A stretch of 64,000 nt of DNA from Atkinsonella hypoxylon (Eukaryota > Ascomycota > Sordariomycetes > Hypocreales > Clavicipitaceae): contig JFHB01000052.1 in NCBI GenBank assembly GCA_000729835.1, positions 1 through 64,000 on the forward strand, in the 5' to 3' direction. The translations under genes were made by a program, and so were the position numbers. The number at the start of each line of letters is the position of its first letter. Within the stretch, counting starts at the first letter, position 1. The notes under the pieces were generated by a model. That model made no database searches and was not told the DNA's origin. It worked only from the letters and a program-made list of their open reading frames with translations. This document shows positions 1 through 12,990 of this stretch, piece after piece.

Positions 1-3000
1 CTTTCTATAAATAAAAGTATTAATTTTATATAGTAGTAATATTAAAATAAAGATTAAAAGTATTAAATATAGCGCTTATAGGCTTTAAGAATATATTAGC
101 TTTTACTTAATAGTATATAAACTAATTATTTTAAAAGCATTAGTATTTTATATAAATCTATATTAATAATATTATTATATTCTTTAACTCTACTAAAGAC
201 TACCTTATATACCTTAATATAGTTTTATTAATTCTAGAGAAAAATAAGTTAATAATAGCTATAAAGAAGTTATTTATAAGCTACTTAGCTATTTAGCTGT
301 TAGGTTTTATTATTAATAGCAATAGAATTACTAATATAAATAATAGGCTAAAAGCTTTTTAAAAACTTAAGTTTTTAGTAGATCTTATAAATCTAAAGAC
401 CTTTATTAATATAGCTAGCTTTTTATAGAAAAGTATTCTATAGTTTAATATATAAATTTACTTACTATAGAAATAAAAGACTACTTTACTGTAAAAGCTT
501 TATAAGAAAGGCTTAGCTAATAGTTTACTAAAACTAATATACTAAAAGAAAGCTTAAAAAGTAATATTTTTGCTAAAACCTAAGGAAAAGAAGGCATTTT
601 AAGAGGTAAAGGTATACCTTAATAAAAACACTATTTTATAGCACTATAACTCTAATAAGTATTTATTCTTTAAAGTTAACGCTTATAAGGAAGAATTTAG
701 GCTCTTTATCTTTTAGCTTATAGGTAAATAGAATAGTTATAGTATATTTAGTAAAGATATTAAAAAAAATTAGCTTTAACTAATTCTCTTTCTCTTAAGA
801 TATACTTTTAACCTAAAGAAACGCTATAGATTAACTAAGGTAGAGGTAGCTATAATTATATAAAGTATTTAAAAGCTATAGAAAATAGTTTAATCTAACT
901 GCTATACTATTAATATTATTATAGACTACTTATTAGTAAAAGGGATTATTAAATATACCTTACTTACTATAATAGATCTAGATAAAGCTAACCTAAAATT
1001 AGCTAAAGTAGCTAATTATTTATTGCAATTTAACCTAAAAGTCTTCTATATACTAAAAGTACTAAATATAGTACTAAATATACTCTTTAGGTTGCTAGTT
1101 ATAGTCTTATACTAAAAGAAAGCTTATAACAGTAAATTTAATAAGCTTAATATAAGCGCGTTTTTTGCTAAAGAATATAGCGCTATAGCAGTATTAAATA
1201 AAGGTCTAAAAGAGAAAATTATTTAAGGCTATAGTTTTAATCTAAAGCTTAGTAGAATTATAGAAGGTATTAAGGACTTTTATAAAAAGTAGAATTAGTA
1301 AAATTAATAATAAAGACTAAGGATTTTACTATATAGATAAACCCTATAAAATAATAGACTTTTATATTATTATAATAGAAAAGGCCTATTCTAACTATAT
1401 ATATCTATAAAGGTTGTAGAATTTATCCTTAAAATAGTTTATAATAATTAAAACTATTTTAGTGCCTATAGAATAGCAGTAGAATTGCAAGTAGTTTACT
1501 TTCTGTAAATATATAAGCGTATTTAAACCTATATTACTTACTGCTGTATCTATAAAGAAAATGTAATTAACTGCAGTAAGCTACTAAAGGAATTAAGGTT
1601 ATTAAAGTTAGTTTTAACGCTCTTTTATACAATTTTGCTTAATTTTATTACTAATATACCTAAAGTTAGCTTAATAAACACTTTATAGTAAAAAGATAAA
1701 TATAGCTTCTATAACTTACTGTATTTAGTAAATTACCTATTTAGTAAGTAAATAATCCTTATACTTAAGTATATAATATATATAGTAGAAATTTAAGTAA
1801 AACTACTCTTATAGATACTATATTTATTAAACTAAGGCCTTCTTAAGTAGATTATAAGTAACTAAGATCTAAAGTTTATTTCTAACGTTTAAAGAAGTAT
1901 ATTTATCTAAATTAGAAGTAAATTACTTATAGCTATAGCTTACTACCTATAGATAGATAGAACAGTTAAATAGAAGAATTAAATAGTTATTATTGCTGTT
2001 TAATACTATACAGTTATAAATCTAAATACACTATAGACTATAATACTTCTAGTACTATAGTACTAACTTAATAATATAGTAGTAGCTAGTATAGAGATTT
2101 CCTTTAATAAACTTATATATAGTTTCTAACTAGCTACTGTTATTAATTTAATCTAATTAGATAATATTTCTAGCAATAGAATAGATATAAGTAATATAGC
2201 TATACTTTAGAAGCTATATTAGTAAGAGATAGAAACAGCTATTAGTATAGTAAATGCCTTAAGTAAGATTAAATATAACGCCTAATATAAGCCTATTAAT
2301 ATTAAAGTAAAGAATATAGTCTACCTATAATTACACTAAAGATATATACTTCTAGAAAAGCTAAAAAAGAAATAGTCTCCTTAATAAGTAAAGCTATATA
2401 AGGTTCTTATAAAAGTAAGCTTATTGTTATTTTACTTAGATTTCTTACTAGATTTATATATATATTTAGTAGTATTAGTAGCTTACCTTTAGAAGCTAAG
2501 ATAAAGTAAAAACCCTTTTAACTAGAAAGAGTAACTACTACTGCTAATTGCAATAGAAGGGTTTAGTATAAAGAACTATTAGGAAATTAAGTAAATTTAC
2601 ACCTATTAAATCTAATGTTTCTATAGTAGGTTAAGTAAGCTACATTTAGAATTCTTTATATAATAGAAAGAGTTCTTTACTAAAGATAACTAATAGATTT
2701 CTAAAGATAAGCTTAAAGTTAATACTTCTAAAATTATAAATAAATATCTATAGAAGCACTCTATAAATTAGGAAGAAGAGTATTAGCGTTATTAAAAGAG
2801 TAATATAGCTTACTAAAAAACCCTAAATTAACTAGTAAAAGCCTACTACTAACTCTTTTCTTTATAAGTCTTAATTTCCTTTATTATATAATAAATTGTT
2901 TAAATCTCTTAGTATCTCTTTCTTTATTTCCTTATTTATTATTATTAAAACTATTAAAATTAACCTATATTATAGAATTATAGAAGGTTAAAAAGAAAAT

Positions 3001-5799
3001 ACCTATAAATCTATATACTATTGTTTTAACCTACTTTTTCTGTAAATTTACCTTTACTTTTATAAATTTTTACGCTTTTTACTATATAACCTTTTCTTTA
3101 TACCTTTATATATTATAAAGTCTTTATAAATTTATTAATACTATTGCAGCTGCTGCTCTTTTTATCCCTTTAGGCTGTTATTTAGCTACTTTTAATAGTT
3201 AAACACTAAAATACTATACTAAAGGCAATAGACTATCTATAGAGTAAATTTCTATAGCTTATAGAACTAACTAGCCTCTATAGAGCTACTTCTAGCCTTT
3301 TCTATTCTCTTTATAGAAAATCTACTACTATTATTCTTTTCTTTTAGTAGTTTAGAATTATTAATTCTAGTAAACCTAAATAGCCTATTCTAAGAAGAGA
3401 ATAATAATAGTAACTACACTTAAGCTATAATACTACTACTATTTAAATCTAAAGAAGAATATATTGCTTCTAACTTATATATTAATTATAATAATAGTTT
3501 TAACGCTAAAAGTAAAGGTTTTAAGTTTAAGGAGTAAGAATATAACTATAAAGGTAATATAGTAGCTATAGAGCTAAATAACATTAAAACTTATCTTATA
3601 TTACTTAATTTCTACTGCTTATATAGCACTTTTAGTAGGCCTAAAAGTGCTAAGGGCACTCTAAAAGTTAATAAGTTTATCTTTAGTACTATTTCTATAG
3701 AAATTAAAGATAATATTAATATTACTAATATAGAGCCTATTATAGAAAACTATAGTTAGTATTACTACACTAATAGAGCTAAAGAAAAGGTATAGAATAT
3801 AGAAAATACTATTTACACTTATACTTATAAATTTACCCTTAAAGGTAGTATAATAGATAAAACTAGTATTAAGGTCTCTAAAAACAATATATATTACTTA
3901 CTCTAGTAGAATATAGTAATATATATCTTTAGAATTTACAATAACTATAAAGTAAAGCGCTAGAACTAATAATATAAAGGTAAGAATACTAAGGTATCTA
4001 TAGGTAACGCTAGAGTGGCTAGAAGAGGCAAGATATAGGTAAAAGTAGTAGCTACTATATACTACAGTAGTAATATAGTAAAAAGAGGTAAGGAAACTAT
4101 TACTATAGATTTATCTACTAGTTTACTATTATAGGTAGTGTTGCTTACTATTTGCTTCTTTAATAAATTTAGTAGAATTAACAGCACTATTGTAGGTATC
4201 TTAGCTAGTATTAGCTGTATAGACTTACTCTTTATTCTATTAGCTAAGGTATAGTTCTAGATCTAGTATAATAGTCTTCTTTAGGAAAAGTATAAATTTA
4301 ACGCTAAAGAAATAATTAAAGCCTACCTTAAGAACACTTCTATAGGTAGTAATACTATATAGAAGTAACTTAACCTCTATATTACTAAAATTAATAAGTT
4401 AAATAAAAAGATTAACTAGGTTAAAATAGAGGCTAAAGGAGGTCTATTTAATAAGTAGTTTAATAAATTATAGACTGCTATCTGCAGTATATATAACTAA
4501 CTAAATAGTATAAGTTAATTTAATAAAGGTATTAATAATATTATTAATAAAAATAAAACCCTACTAAAGGTTGCTAGCAATATTAATATACTATAGGCAG
4601 AAAATAGACGCTTATAATATAAAATTAACTGTATTTATATAAACTTCTTAGAACGCTTAGCTAACTAGCTTATTACTGTATAAAGCCTCTTTAGTAATAG
4701 ATTTAGCACTATTTAATATAGAAGAAGTACTTAGTTTATACTAATTAACTTAGCTTTAATGTGTTTCTCTTTATTAATTCTACAAAAGATACCTTCTATA
4801 GTAAAGCTAATGCTAACTAAGGTAAAAACGCTAACTAAAAGGCTAGCTGTAAGTAAACTAGTAGAAATGCCTACTAAGCGTAAAACTAATGCCTTTTAGG
4901 CAAAACCCTCCTTAAAGCTACTAGGAACATCCTTTAGCTTTACTTTCTAGAGAGAACTAACAGCCTACTATAACTAACTAATAATTTACTACTATTAAGG
5001 ATGCCTAGGGATTAGAATAAGCTGTATATATATAGAGATATATTCTAGAGAGATTTAATAAAAAACTAGCTTTAAGATAGATTAATTTTTAATGCTTTTA
5101 ACACTGTATAGAATAAGCTTGTATAAGGAATATACTATATAGATTTAATAAATTAGCTTTATTATATAAGATTAATTTATAGAATTTAATATTATCTAGA
5201 ATAATTTTGCGTAACTTTACTTATATATAGGTTATAGAATAAGCTTTAATGCTCTATTAGGTTTAAGGAAATCTATTAATTTAATATATAGATTTAATAG
5301 TTACTAGATTATAAGTGTAATTTAAGCATTATAAGTGCATAAGGAAAAATGCATAAATATAGCAACTTACGCTGTAGATTGCACTGCAACAACAATAATA
5401 ATATATGCTTATGCAATAATACAACAACTACCTTTCTACGCCTTTTATAACAGCTAGATTAATAAGTTATTTAGTTTAATCTAATATGCCTTCTAATAAC
5501 TAACAATTAATTTTAGAACAGCTAAAACAGCTAATCTTTTTTATAGGGGCAGCACTTATTACAGAATAATTATATAGACCTATAGGTTACTAGTGCATAT
5601 AACTGCAATTATATATAAGTAGTTAGAAGCAACACTTAAGTAGTTAGATTAAACAATTAACTATTATTTACTAGAATACTATTACTAGATGCTCCTTACA
5701 GCAACTCTTATAACTTCTCTTATAAATCTTTGTATAACCTATTAAATCTAACAACCTATTGTTACTTCCAATAAACCTATATTAGATCCTACTGTAACA
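1..5799 (+). mobile_element. RIP-degraded Ty3/Gypsy LTR retrotransposon, 3' part (copy 1)
   Basis: This copy runs colinear with 10446-16238, at an offset of about 10.44 kb, so it is the 3' part of a second copy of the same element; its 5' end lies outside the window. It starts inside reverse transcriptase: positions 160-177 read YINNII, the expected RIP product of a YIDD-type active site. It continues through RNase H, integrase and a long extra 3' region to an LTR at 5557-5799. CpA is depleted and TpA enriched, and every long frame is broken by TAG/TAA, typical of C-to-T change on both strands. It is not coding. The two copies differ at many sites, so they were mutated independently or diverged afterwards. 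Confidence 0.9.
5557..5799 (+). repeat. 3' LTR of retrotransposon copy 1
   Basis: This 243-bp segment matches 6292-6534 and 15996-16238. Its left end reads TATTACAG, the RIP-altered form of TGTTATAG, and it closes with TGTAACA. Similarity to copy 2 stops exactly at 5799, which marks the element boundary. The next five bases, GCAAC, should be this copy's target-site duplication. Confidence 0.88.
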
Positions 5800-6291
5800 G
5801 CAACTACTAATTAGTGTTAATAGACTAAGGGTCTAATTTATACTCCTTTAAGTTAGTTCTATAACTAGTTCACTAGTGCACTAGTATTTACATTAAAGAG
5901 GTTTAAATTCAGTTATTTAGGAGTTATATCTAACTAGCAAAAGAGGCTACATTATATACCCTGTTGGATGCCTTATATGCCTTAGGTATAGTGTTGTGTT
6001 AAGAGGGAATTAAGGGGTATTAGCAACCCTAATATAAGTAGAGACTAGTGTGCGGATGCAACTAATCAGCAGTTATATCTACCTATATAGGCGCTGGAAT
6101 TACACAATAGAGTTATAACAATTCTAACAGTTATATATATATAAAAGAAGTATAATATATAGTATTAAACTTATGCCTTTATGTCTAAGGCCTCTACAAA
6201 TATGTAGTATAGGTCGTTAGTTTACATCTAACTAACATCTAGATTAATATATATATTGTAGATATAAGGCAAGTGTACTTATATATATAGC
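5800..6291. other. Spacer between the two retrotransposon copies; possible solo Copia-type LTR
   Basis: About 490 bp lie between the 3' LTR of copy 1 and the 5' LTR of copy 2 and match neither. The tract keeps more C and G than its surroundings. A segment from about 5962 (TGTTGGATG, a common Copia LTR start) to about 6237 (ACTAACA), with an internal TATATAAAAG box, could be a solo LTR, but the flanks show no clear target duplication. No coding frame is seen. Confidence 0.35.
6287..6291. repeat. Target-site duplication, left (ATAGC)
   Basis: The five bases before the 5' LTR read ATAGC and are repeated exactly at 16239-16243, just after the 3' LTR. A 5-bp duplication is usual for Ty3/Gypsy integrases and shows that 6292-16238 inserted as one unit. 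Confidence 0.85.
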
Positions 6292-6534
6292 TGTTATAGG
6301 ATAATCCTATAAACCTATAGGTCACTAGTGCACGTAACTGTAATTACGTATAAGTAGTTAGAAGCAACACTTAAGTAGTTAGATTAAACAATTAACTATT
6401 ATTTACTAGAACACTATTACTAAATGCTCTCTACAGTAACTCTTATAACTTCTCTTATAAATCTTTATATAACCTATTAAATCTAACAACCTATTGTTAC
6501 TTCTAATAAACCTATATTAGATTCTACTATAATA
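6292..6534 (+). repeat. 5' LTR of retrotransposon copy 2
   Basis: A 243-bp LTR starting TGTTATAGG. Its end is ACTATAATA, the RIP-changed form of ACCGTAACA, which is intact in the 3' LTR. It is fully mutated along its length, unlike the right part of the 3' LTR. Confidence 0.9.
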
Positions 6535-9255
6535 AGTAGTAGTAATTGCTTCTAATTATTACTAACTCTTCTTAAGCTTAAAAAGCTAAAATTATAATAT
6601 TTAAGATAAAGTAACTTTAGAAGAAGCTTAGTAGAAAGAATTATATTTCTTTTACTAATAAAGAACTTAAAACTATACACTAATTCTATAAATTTTACTA
6701 CTAAAATCTAGATTTCTAGATTTAAAAAAGGGATTTTATACTTTAAGAGAAAAGAAGCCTACTACTTTATTTTACTTACTATAAATTTATTAATAAATAG
6801 CTTAAATTATATAACTAACCTAAGCTAGTAAAACTACTTTCTTACTAGAATACTGTTAACACTTCTATAGTATAGTAGATATAAAGGTAGGTTAATAGAA
6901 TTATTAATAAGGCTAAATCTACTAAACTCTTTATAGATTTACTAATAGTAATACTAAAAAGAAAAGCTAAAGCTAGATTATCTAGATCTAATAGCTTAAA
7001 AGATACTATTTATAAAGCTAGTGCTAGTTCTACCTAGAATATTAAAGGAAAGTAAGTATAAAGATCTAGATTTATACTACTTATTAAGGACCTAGATCTA
7101 TTAAATATACCTTAAACTACTAAAAAGAACTTACTAATTAAAGAACTAGCTAAAATCTTACTACTTTTATAGATTTACTAAAGGTTTTATACCTTTAGGC
7201 TAAAGTATAAAGTAAAAAAAGTAGTAAATCTACTTAAAAAAGAGAACCTCTTACTAGAATAGCTTATAGGTTTTTTTATAGAAATTAGTAAATAAATTAG
7301 TAAAATTAAAGGAGAATTAATTAATAAAATTAGTAAATTATAGAGAGAATTAAACAATAAAATTACTACTCTTTAGGTAAAGTAATAATACTTAGCCTAA
7401 AAAATAGAGACTATACTTAAGCCTTAGAATAAATATAATAGATAATACTATACTTAATAAGGCTTTTAGCTTAAAGATTATAGGTAAAGGGCTTTTAATT
7501 CTTACTTACCTCTAAAAGATAACTAAAACTAAAAGTAAAGTTAAAAGTAACTCTTAAGTAAAAGAAACTATATAATATAGAGATACTTTAAATACCTTAG
7601 TACTTTTCTAAAAAAATAGAAGTTACTATAATTTCTAAAGAATCTATTAAAGCAATACTATAATAGTAAAGCTAAAAAGAGCTAAAATACTAAAAAAAAC
7701 TAAGATTAAGTATTTAGTAACTTTAAATATTAGTATATAAATTAATAAGTACTATACTATATTAAAAACAATAATCTCTAGCTAAATCTAGTAGATAAAA
7801 GGCTAAATCTATATTAAAAACAGAATAACTAAAGCAATATATAGTTCTAAACCCCTAAGAAATAAATAGATTCTATATAGAAAATTACTAATATTAGTTA
7901 CTTTAAACTCTTTAATAATAGAAATATCTATAAGCTAATTTTATATAAAGAAAAGCATACTATTTTCTATAATATAGAGCTATAGATTTAAGCTATTAAA
8001 GACTACTATAGCTATAGTATAATTAACGCCTAAGAAGCTATTTATATTAAGCTTTAGACTCTCTTTAAAGGGAATATATTAATATAGTATAAGTAATATC
8101 TAGATTACTATAAAAAAACAGCTATTTTTAGCAGTTTAAACTCTATTTATACTACTATCTATAAAGAATTTAGTATATAGATCTAGAATATAATAATATA
8201 GCTAGATTTAGCTAAGTTTATAGAGTAAAATATAATTAAAGAAAAATTATTTAGGGAATTTACCTCTAGAGTTTTCTAATATATCTATATAAATAGTAAA
8301 ACTACTAATCTTTAGCTCCTTTTAAGACTCTATTATAAGCTATACTTAGGATTATAATAGCTATACTTAATTTTAACAGTAAAAGACCTAAGATCTATAT
8401 ATATTACTATAGTAAATAATAAGGTTAAAGATCTATAAGAATACCTTAAGGATTTAAAAAAATAATAAAAATTAGAAAACTATAAGGAAAATACTAATGC
8501 TTACTATACTTAAAGTAAATTTAATAATAAGGACTTTAAAAATAATAAAGTAGCTTAAGGTAACTAAACTAACTAGAATAGAAGTAATAGTTAATTTTAG
8601 TTTTAATCTTTATTCTATAAAAATTACTAGAATAATTATACTTAATACTTACTATAAAACTAAAGGAATTAGCTGCTAAAAGAGCAATAACTTTAGCTTT
8701 AGTAAAACTAGAATTTAAAGGCTAGCTAGAATTATTAGCTAGAGCTACAGTATTTTTAGTAGCTTTAATGTTTTTAATAATAAAGCTTACTGTAGAATAA
8801 TAAGGAATATACCTATATAATAATATTTAAAGATAAATTTAACTAAAAAAACTATAAAAAGTACCTTAAAAGCTATAAATATTAGCTAATAGAAAAAGAA
8901 GAAATAGTTAATACTAAAGAACTACTAATTAGCCTAGAATTTAACTTTATTAAAACCTATTTTACTAAAAGTAAAGAAAAGTAAAAAAAGAAGGTTTAAA
9001 TAAAGGTAAACTAAAAGAATTTATAGAGAATCTAGATAAAGTAAGTAGTTAAAGTAGTTATAAAACTATAGCTTATTAAATTTAGTATTTTAAAGTTAAA
9101 TTTCTTTCTAAAGATTTCTATTTAATTCTATAATAAAGAACTATTATATTAGATCTACCTAAATACTAAAACCTCTTTAGTGCTAGTTAATAAAGTATAG
9201 TTAACTTAGTTTAGTTAAAATATAAAATAGGTAAAAATAGAGCTAAAACTAGTTA
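6535..9255 (+). pseudogene. gag-like region of the retrotransposon (RIP-inactivated)
   Basis: This is the 2.7 kb between the 5' LTR and the protease-like segment, where gag is expected. All frames are interrupted by many TAG/TAA codons. Around 8620-8660 a Tyr-Lys-Asn-Tyr pattern could be a zinc knuckle whose Cys codons (TGC/TGT) became Tyr (TAC/TAT) by G-to-A change. The assignment rests mainly on position; no capsid motif can be read with confidence. This copy alone shows the region, since copy 1 starts further downstream. Confidence 0.55.
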
Positions 9256-9510
9256 CTAAAGTGCAATTATTCTTCTATATCTCTAAAACAGCTATATTTA
9301 ACTTCTATATCTCTAGATCTATATATAGTATACTTATAACTAGCTATTTTATAGTTACAGCTAATATAATAAGTAACCTAAGACTAAAGCTTCTTCTAGG
9401 TTTAATCTTTCTCTATAATTATAGTGTTAAAATTAATTTTATCTGCTCTAAAGCTACTATTAGGTCTATTTATAATATAGTTGTAGAAATAGGTATCTTT
9501 TAGCTAATTT
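9256..9510 (+). pseudogene. Retroviral-type aspartic protease region remnant
   Basis: The longest open stretch in the element, 80 codons at 9261-9503. It ends with a pattern of the form LLLG-x-x-FLYNYSVKINF, which resembles the flap-to-C-terminal part of Ty3/Gypsy proteases (LLG-[RMK]-[DP]-FL followed by a beta strand). The catalytic DT/SG motif should lie just upstream but is not readable after RIP. It sits immediately before the reverse transcriptase, as expected for Ty3/Gypsy order. The open frame is a chance survivor of RIP, not a functional gene. Confidence 0.55.
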
Positions 9511-12500
9511 TAAAGATTCTATATTAGAATATAATAGCAGTATAAGCTATAATAATTCCACTAAAATTGTAGAAGTATATCTTAGTTAAATAGAAGGAGG
9601 TACTAGCTAATAAAAAGGCTACTGCCTACTATATATACTTAAAATCTAACCTTATCCTAGATATATTGCTTAGTATAACTAACTAGGAATAAATAGTAGC
9701 TTATAACTATTTAGATAAATTTATTATAATCTAGAAAAATTAAAAGGTTGCTTATCTTTAGTATAATAAAGAGCTTAAGGCTAACTATATAATTATAAAC
9801 CTATTTAATTTATATATATATTTTTCTAAGGATATTATACCTAATAATAGTCTATTGCTTATAGAAGATTATAAGATATAGAAAGAAGGTAATAGTAGTA
9901 GATTTAACCCTAAGAAAGTTAATAATAGTATCTTTATATATAGAATCTCTTATTCTAAGAATATACTATATATCTATAATAAATATAAAGTTAAGGTAGA
10001 AAACTTAAACTTAAATATTATAGCTAAACTTATTAACTTAATAGATAAATATAATATTTATTGTAATAAAGGTATTATTTCTATACTTAAAGACTAATAT
10101 ATAAGAGTAGATCTAGTAAATAAATAGTAGAAGTAGCTAAAACCTATTTAAATCTACCTACTAGAAGCTAAAGATAAAGCTAAATTAAATAAGGTTTATA
10201 ATAAGCTATATTTAAGTAGAAAGATATTATATTTAAATAACTTAGTAGCTATAGCCTACCTAGCCTTTATAGTGTAAATTAAAACCTTAATAGAAAGAAA
10301 AGAATAAATTATAGTTAATATAAGGCTACTTAATAGTGTAGTAATACTAAATATATACTTTTTACTAGATTAATTAAACATTATAGTAAATATATATAGT
10401 AAAAAGATGTTTTTACTCTTTAATATATTAGGGTTTTTTTACTAGCTTTCTATAAAATAAGAGCACTAATCTTATATAGTAGTAATATTAAAATAAGAAT
10501 TAAAAGCATTAAATATAGCACTTATAGGCTTTAAGAATATATTAGCTTTTGCTTAATAGTATATAAACTAATTATTTTAAAAGCATTAGTATTTTATATA
10601 AATCTATATTAATAATATTATTGTATTCTTTAACTCTACTAAAGACTACCTTATATACCTTAATATAGTCTTATTAATCCTAAAGAAAAATAAGTTAATA
10701 ATAGCTATAAAGAAGTTATTTATAGGCTACTTAACTATTTAGCTATTAGGTTTTATTGTTAATAGTAATAGAATTACTAATATAAATAATAGGCTAAAAG
10801 CTTTTTAAAAACTTAAGTTTTTAGTAGATTTTATAAATCTAAAGACCTTTATTAATATAGCTAGCTTTTTATAGAAAAGTATTCTATAGTTTAATATATA
10901 AATTTACTTACTATAAGAATAAAAGACTACTTTACTGCAAAAGCTTTATAAGAAAAGCTTAGCTAATAGTTTACTAAAACTAATACACTAAAAAAAAGCT
11001 TAAGAAGTAATATTTTTACTAAAACCTAAAGAAAAAAAAGTATTTTAAGAGGTAAAGGTATACCTTAATAAAAATACTATTCTATAGCACTATAACTCTA
11101 GTAAGTATTTATTCTTTAAAGTTAATGCTTATAAGGAAGGATTTAGGCTCTTTATCTTTTAGCTTATAGGTAAATAGAACAGTTATAGTATATTTAGTAA
11201 AGATATTAAAAGTAACTAGCTATAGCTAATTCTTTTTCTCTTAAGATATACTTTTAACCTAAAGAAATATTATAGATTAACTAAGGCAGAGGTAGCTGCA
11301 ATTATATAGAGTGTTTAAAAGCTATAGAAAATAGTTTAATTTAACTACTACACTATTAATATTATTATAGACTACTTATTAGTAAAAGGGATTATTAAAT
11401 ACACCTTATTTACTACAATAGATCTAAATAAAGCTAACCTAAAATTAGCTAAAGTAGCTAATTATCTATTATAATTTAACCTAAGAGTTTTTTATATACT
11501 AGAAGTACTAAATATAGTACTAAATACACTCTTTAAGTTACTAGTTACAGTCTTATACTAAGAAGAGGCTTATAATAGTAAATTTAATAAGCTTAATATA
11601 AGTGCGTTTTTCGCTAAAGAATATAGTATTACAGCAGTATTAAATAAAGGTCTAAAAGAGGAAATTATCTAAGGCTATAGTTCTAATCTAAAGCTTAGTA
11701 GAATTATAGAAGGTATTAAGGACTTTTATAAAAAGTAGGATTAATAAAATTAATAATAAAGGCTAAGGATTCTACTGTATAAATAAACCCTATAAGACAA
11801 TAGACTTTTATACTATTATAATAGAAAAGGCTTATTCTAACTATATATACCTATAAAGGTTATAGGATTTATCCTTAAAATAGTCTATAATAATTAGAAC
11901 TATTTTAGCGCCTATAGAATAGCAGTAGAATTATAGGTAGTTTACTTTCTATAGATATATAAGTAAATTTAAGCCTATATTGCTTACTACTATATCTATA
12001 AAGAAAACGCAATTAACTGCAGTAAGCTACTAAAGAAATTAAGGTTATTAGAGTTAGTTCTAACTCTCTTCTATATAATTTTACTTAATTTTATTACTAA
12101 TATACCTAAAGTTAGCTTAATAAATACTCTATAGTAAAAAGATAAATATAGCTTCTATAACTTACTATATTTAGTAAATTGCCTATTTAGTAAGTAAATA
12201 ATTCTTATACCTAAGTATATAATATATACAGTAGAAATTTAGGTAGAACTACTTTTATAGATGCTATATTTATTAAACTAAGGCCTTCCTAAGTAGATTA
12301 TAAGTAACTAAGATCTAAAGTTTATTTCTAACGTTTAAAGAAGTATATTTACTTAAATTAAAAGTAAATTGCTTATAGCTATAGCTTACTACCTATAGAT
12401 AGATAGAATAGCTAAATAGAAGAATTAAACAGTTATTATTACTGTTTAATACTATATAGTTATAAATTTAGATATACTATAGACTATAATACTTTTAGCA

Positions 12501-12990
12501 CTATAGCACTAACTTAATAATGTAGTAGTAGCTAGTATAGAGATTTTCTTTAATAAACTTATATATAGTTTCTAACTAGCTACTATTATTAATTTAATCT
12601 AATTAGATAACGTTTCTAGCAATAGAATAAATATAAGTAATATAGCTATACTTTAGAAGCTATATTAGTAAGAGGTAGAAATAGCTATTAGTATAGTAAA
12701 TGCCTTAAGTAAGATTAAATATAATGCCTAGTATAAGCTTATTAACATTAAAGTAGAGAATATAGTCTATCTATAATTACACTAAGGATATATACTTCTA
12801 GGAAAGCTAAAAAAGAAATAGTCTTCTTAATAAGTAAGGCTATATAAGGTTCTTATAAAAGTAAGCTTATTGTTGTTTTACCTAGATTTCCTACTAGATT
12901 TATATATATACTTAGTAGTATTAGTAGCTTACCTTTAGAAGCTAAGATAAAGTAAAGACCCTTTTAACTAGAAAGAGCAACTACTACTGC
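9511..12990 (+). pseudogene. pol region: reverse transcriptase, RNase H, integrase (RIP-inactivated)
   Basis: Reverse transcriptase is recognised by YINNII at about 10605-10622 (Y-x-D-D with both Asp codons changed to Asn), followed some 45 residues later by the LLGF thumb-type motif and the connection region. RNase H follows with an altered D-A-x-K-x-GFG-like start near 11.12 kb. The integrase C-terminus near 12.73-12.98 kb keeps the pattern YLQLH-x-GY-x-L-x-GK, then a GPY/F-like GPYKVL and a YLDLP-like stretch, typical of Gypsy integrases. Stops are spread throughout, so no enzyme is made. The same region of copy 1 occupies 1 to about 2545. Confidence 0.8.

Noticed and set aside
9261..9503. 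Functional 80-residue protein
   Set aside because: It is a chance open stretch of the RIP-killed protease region, bounded by stops on both sides.
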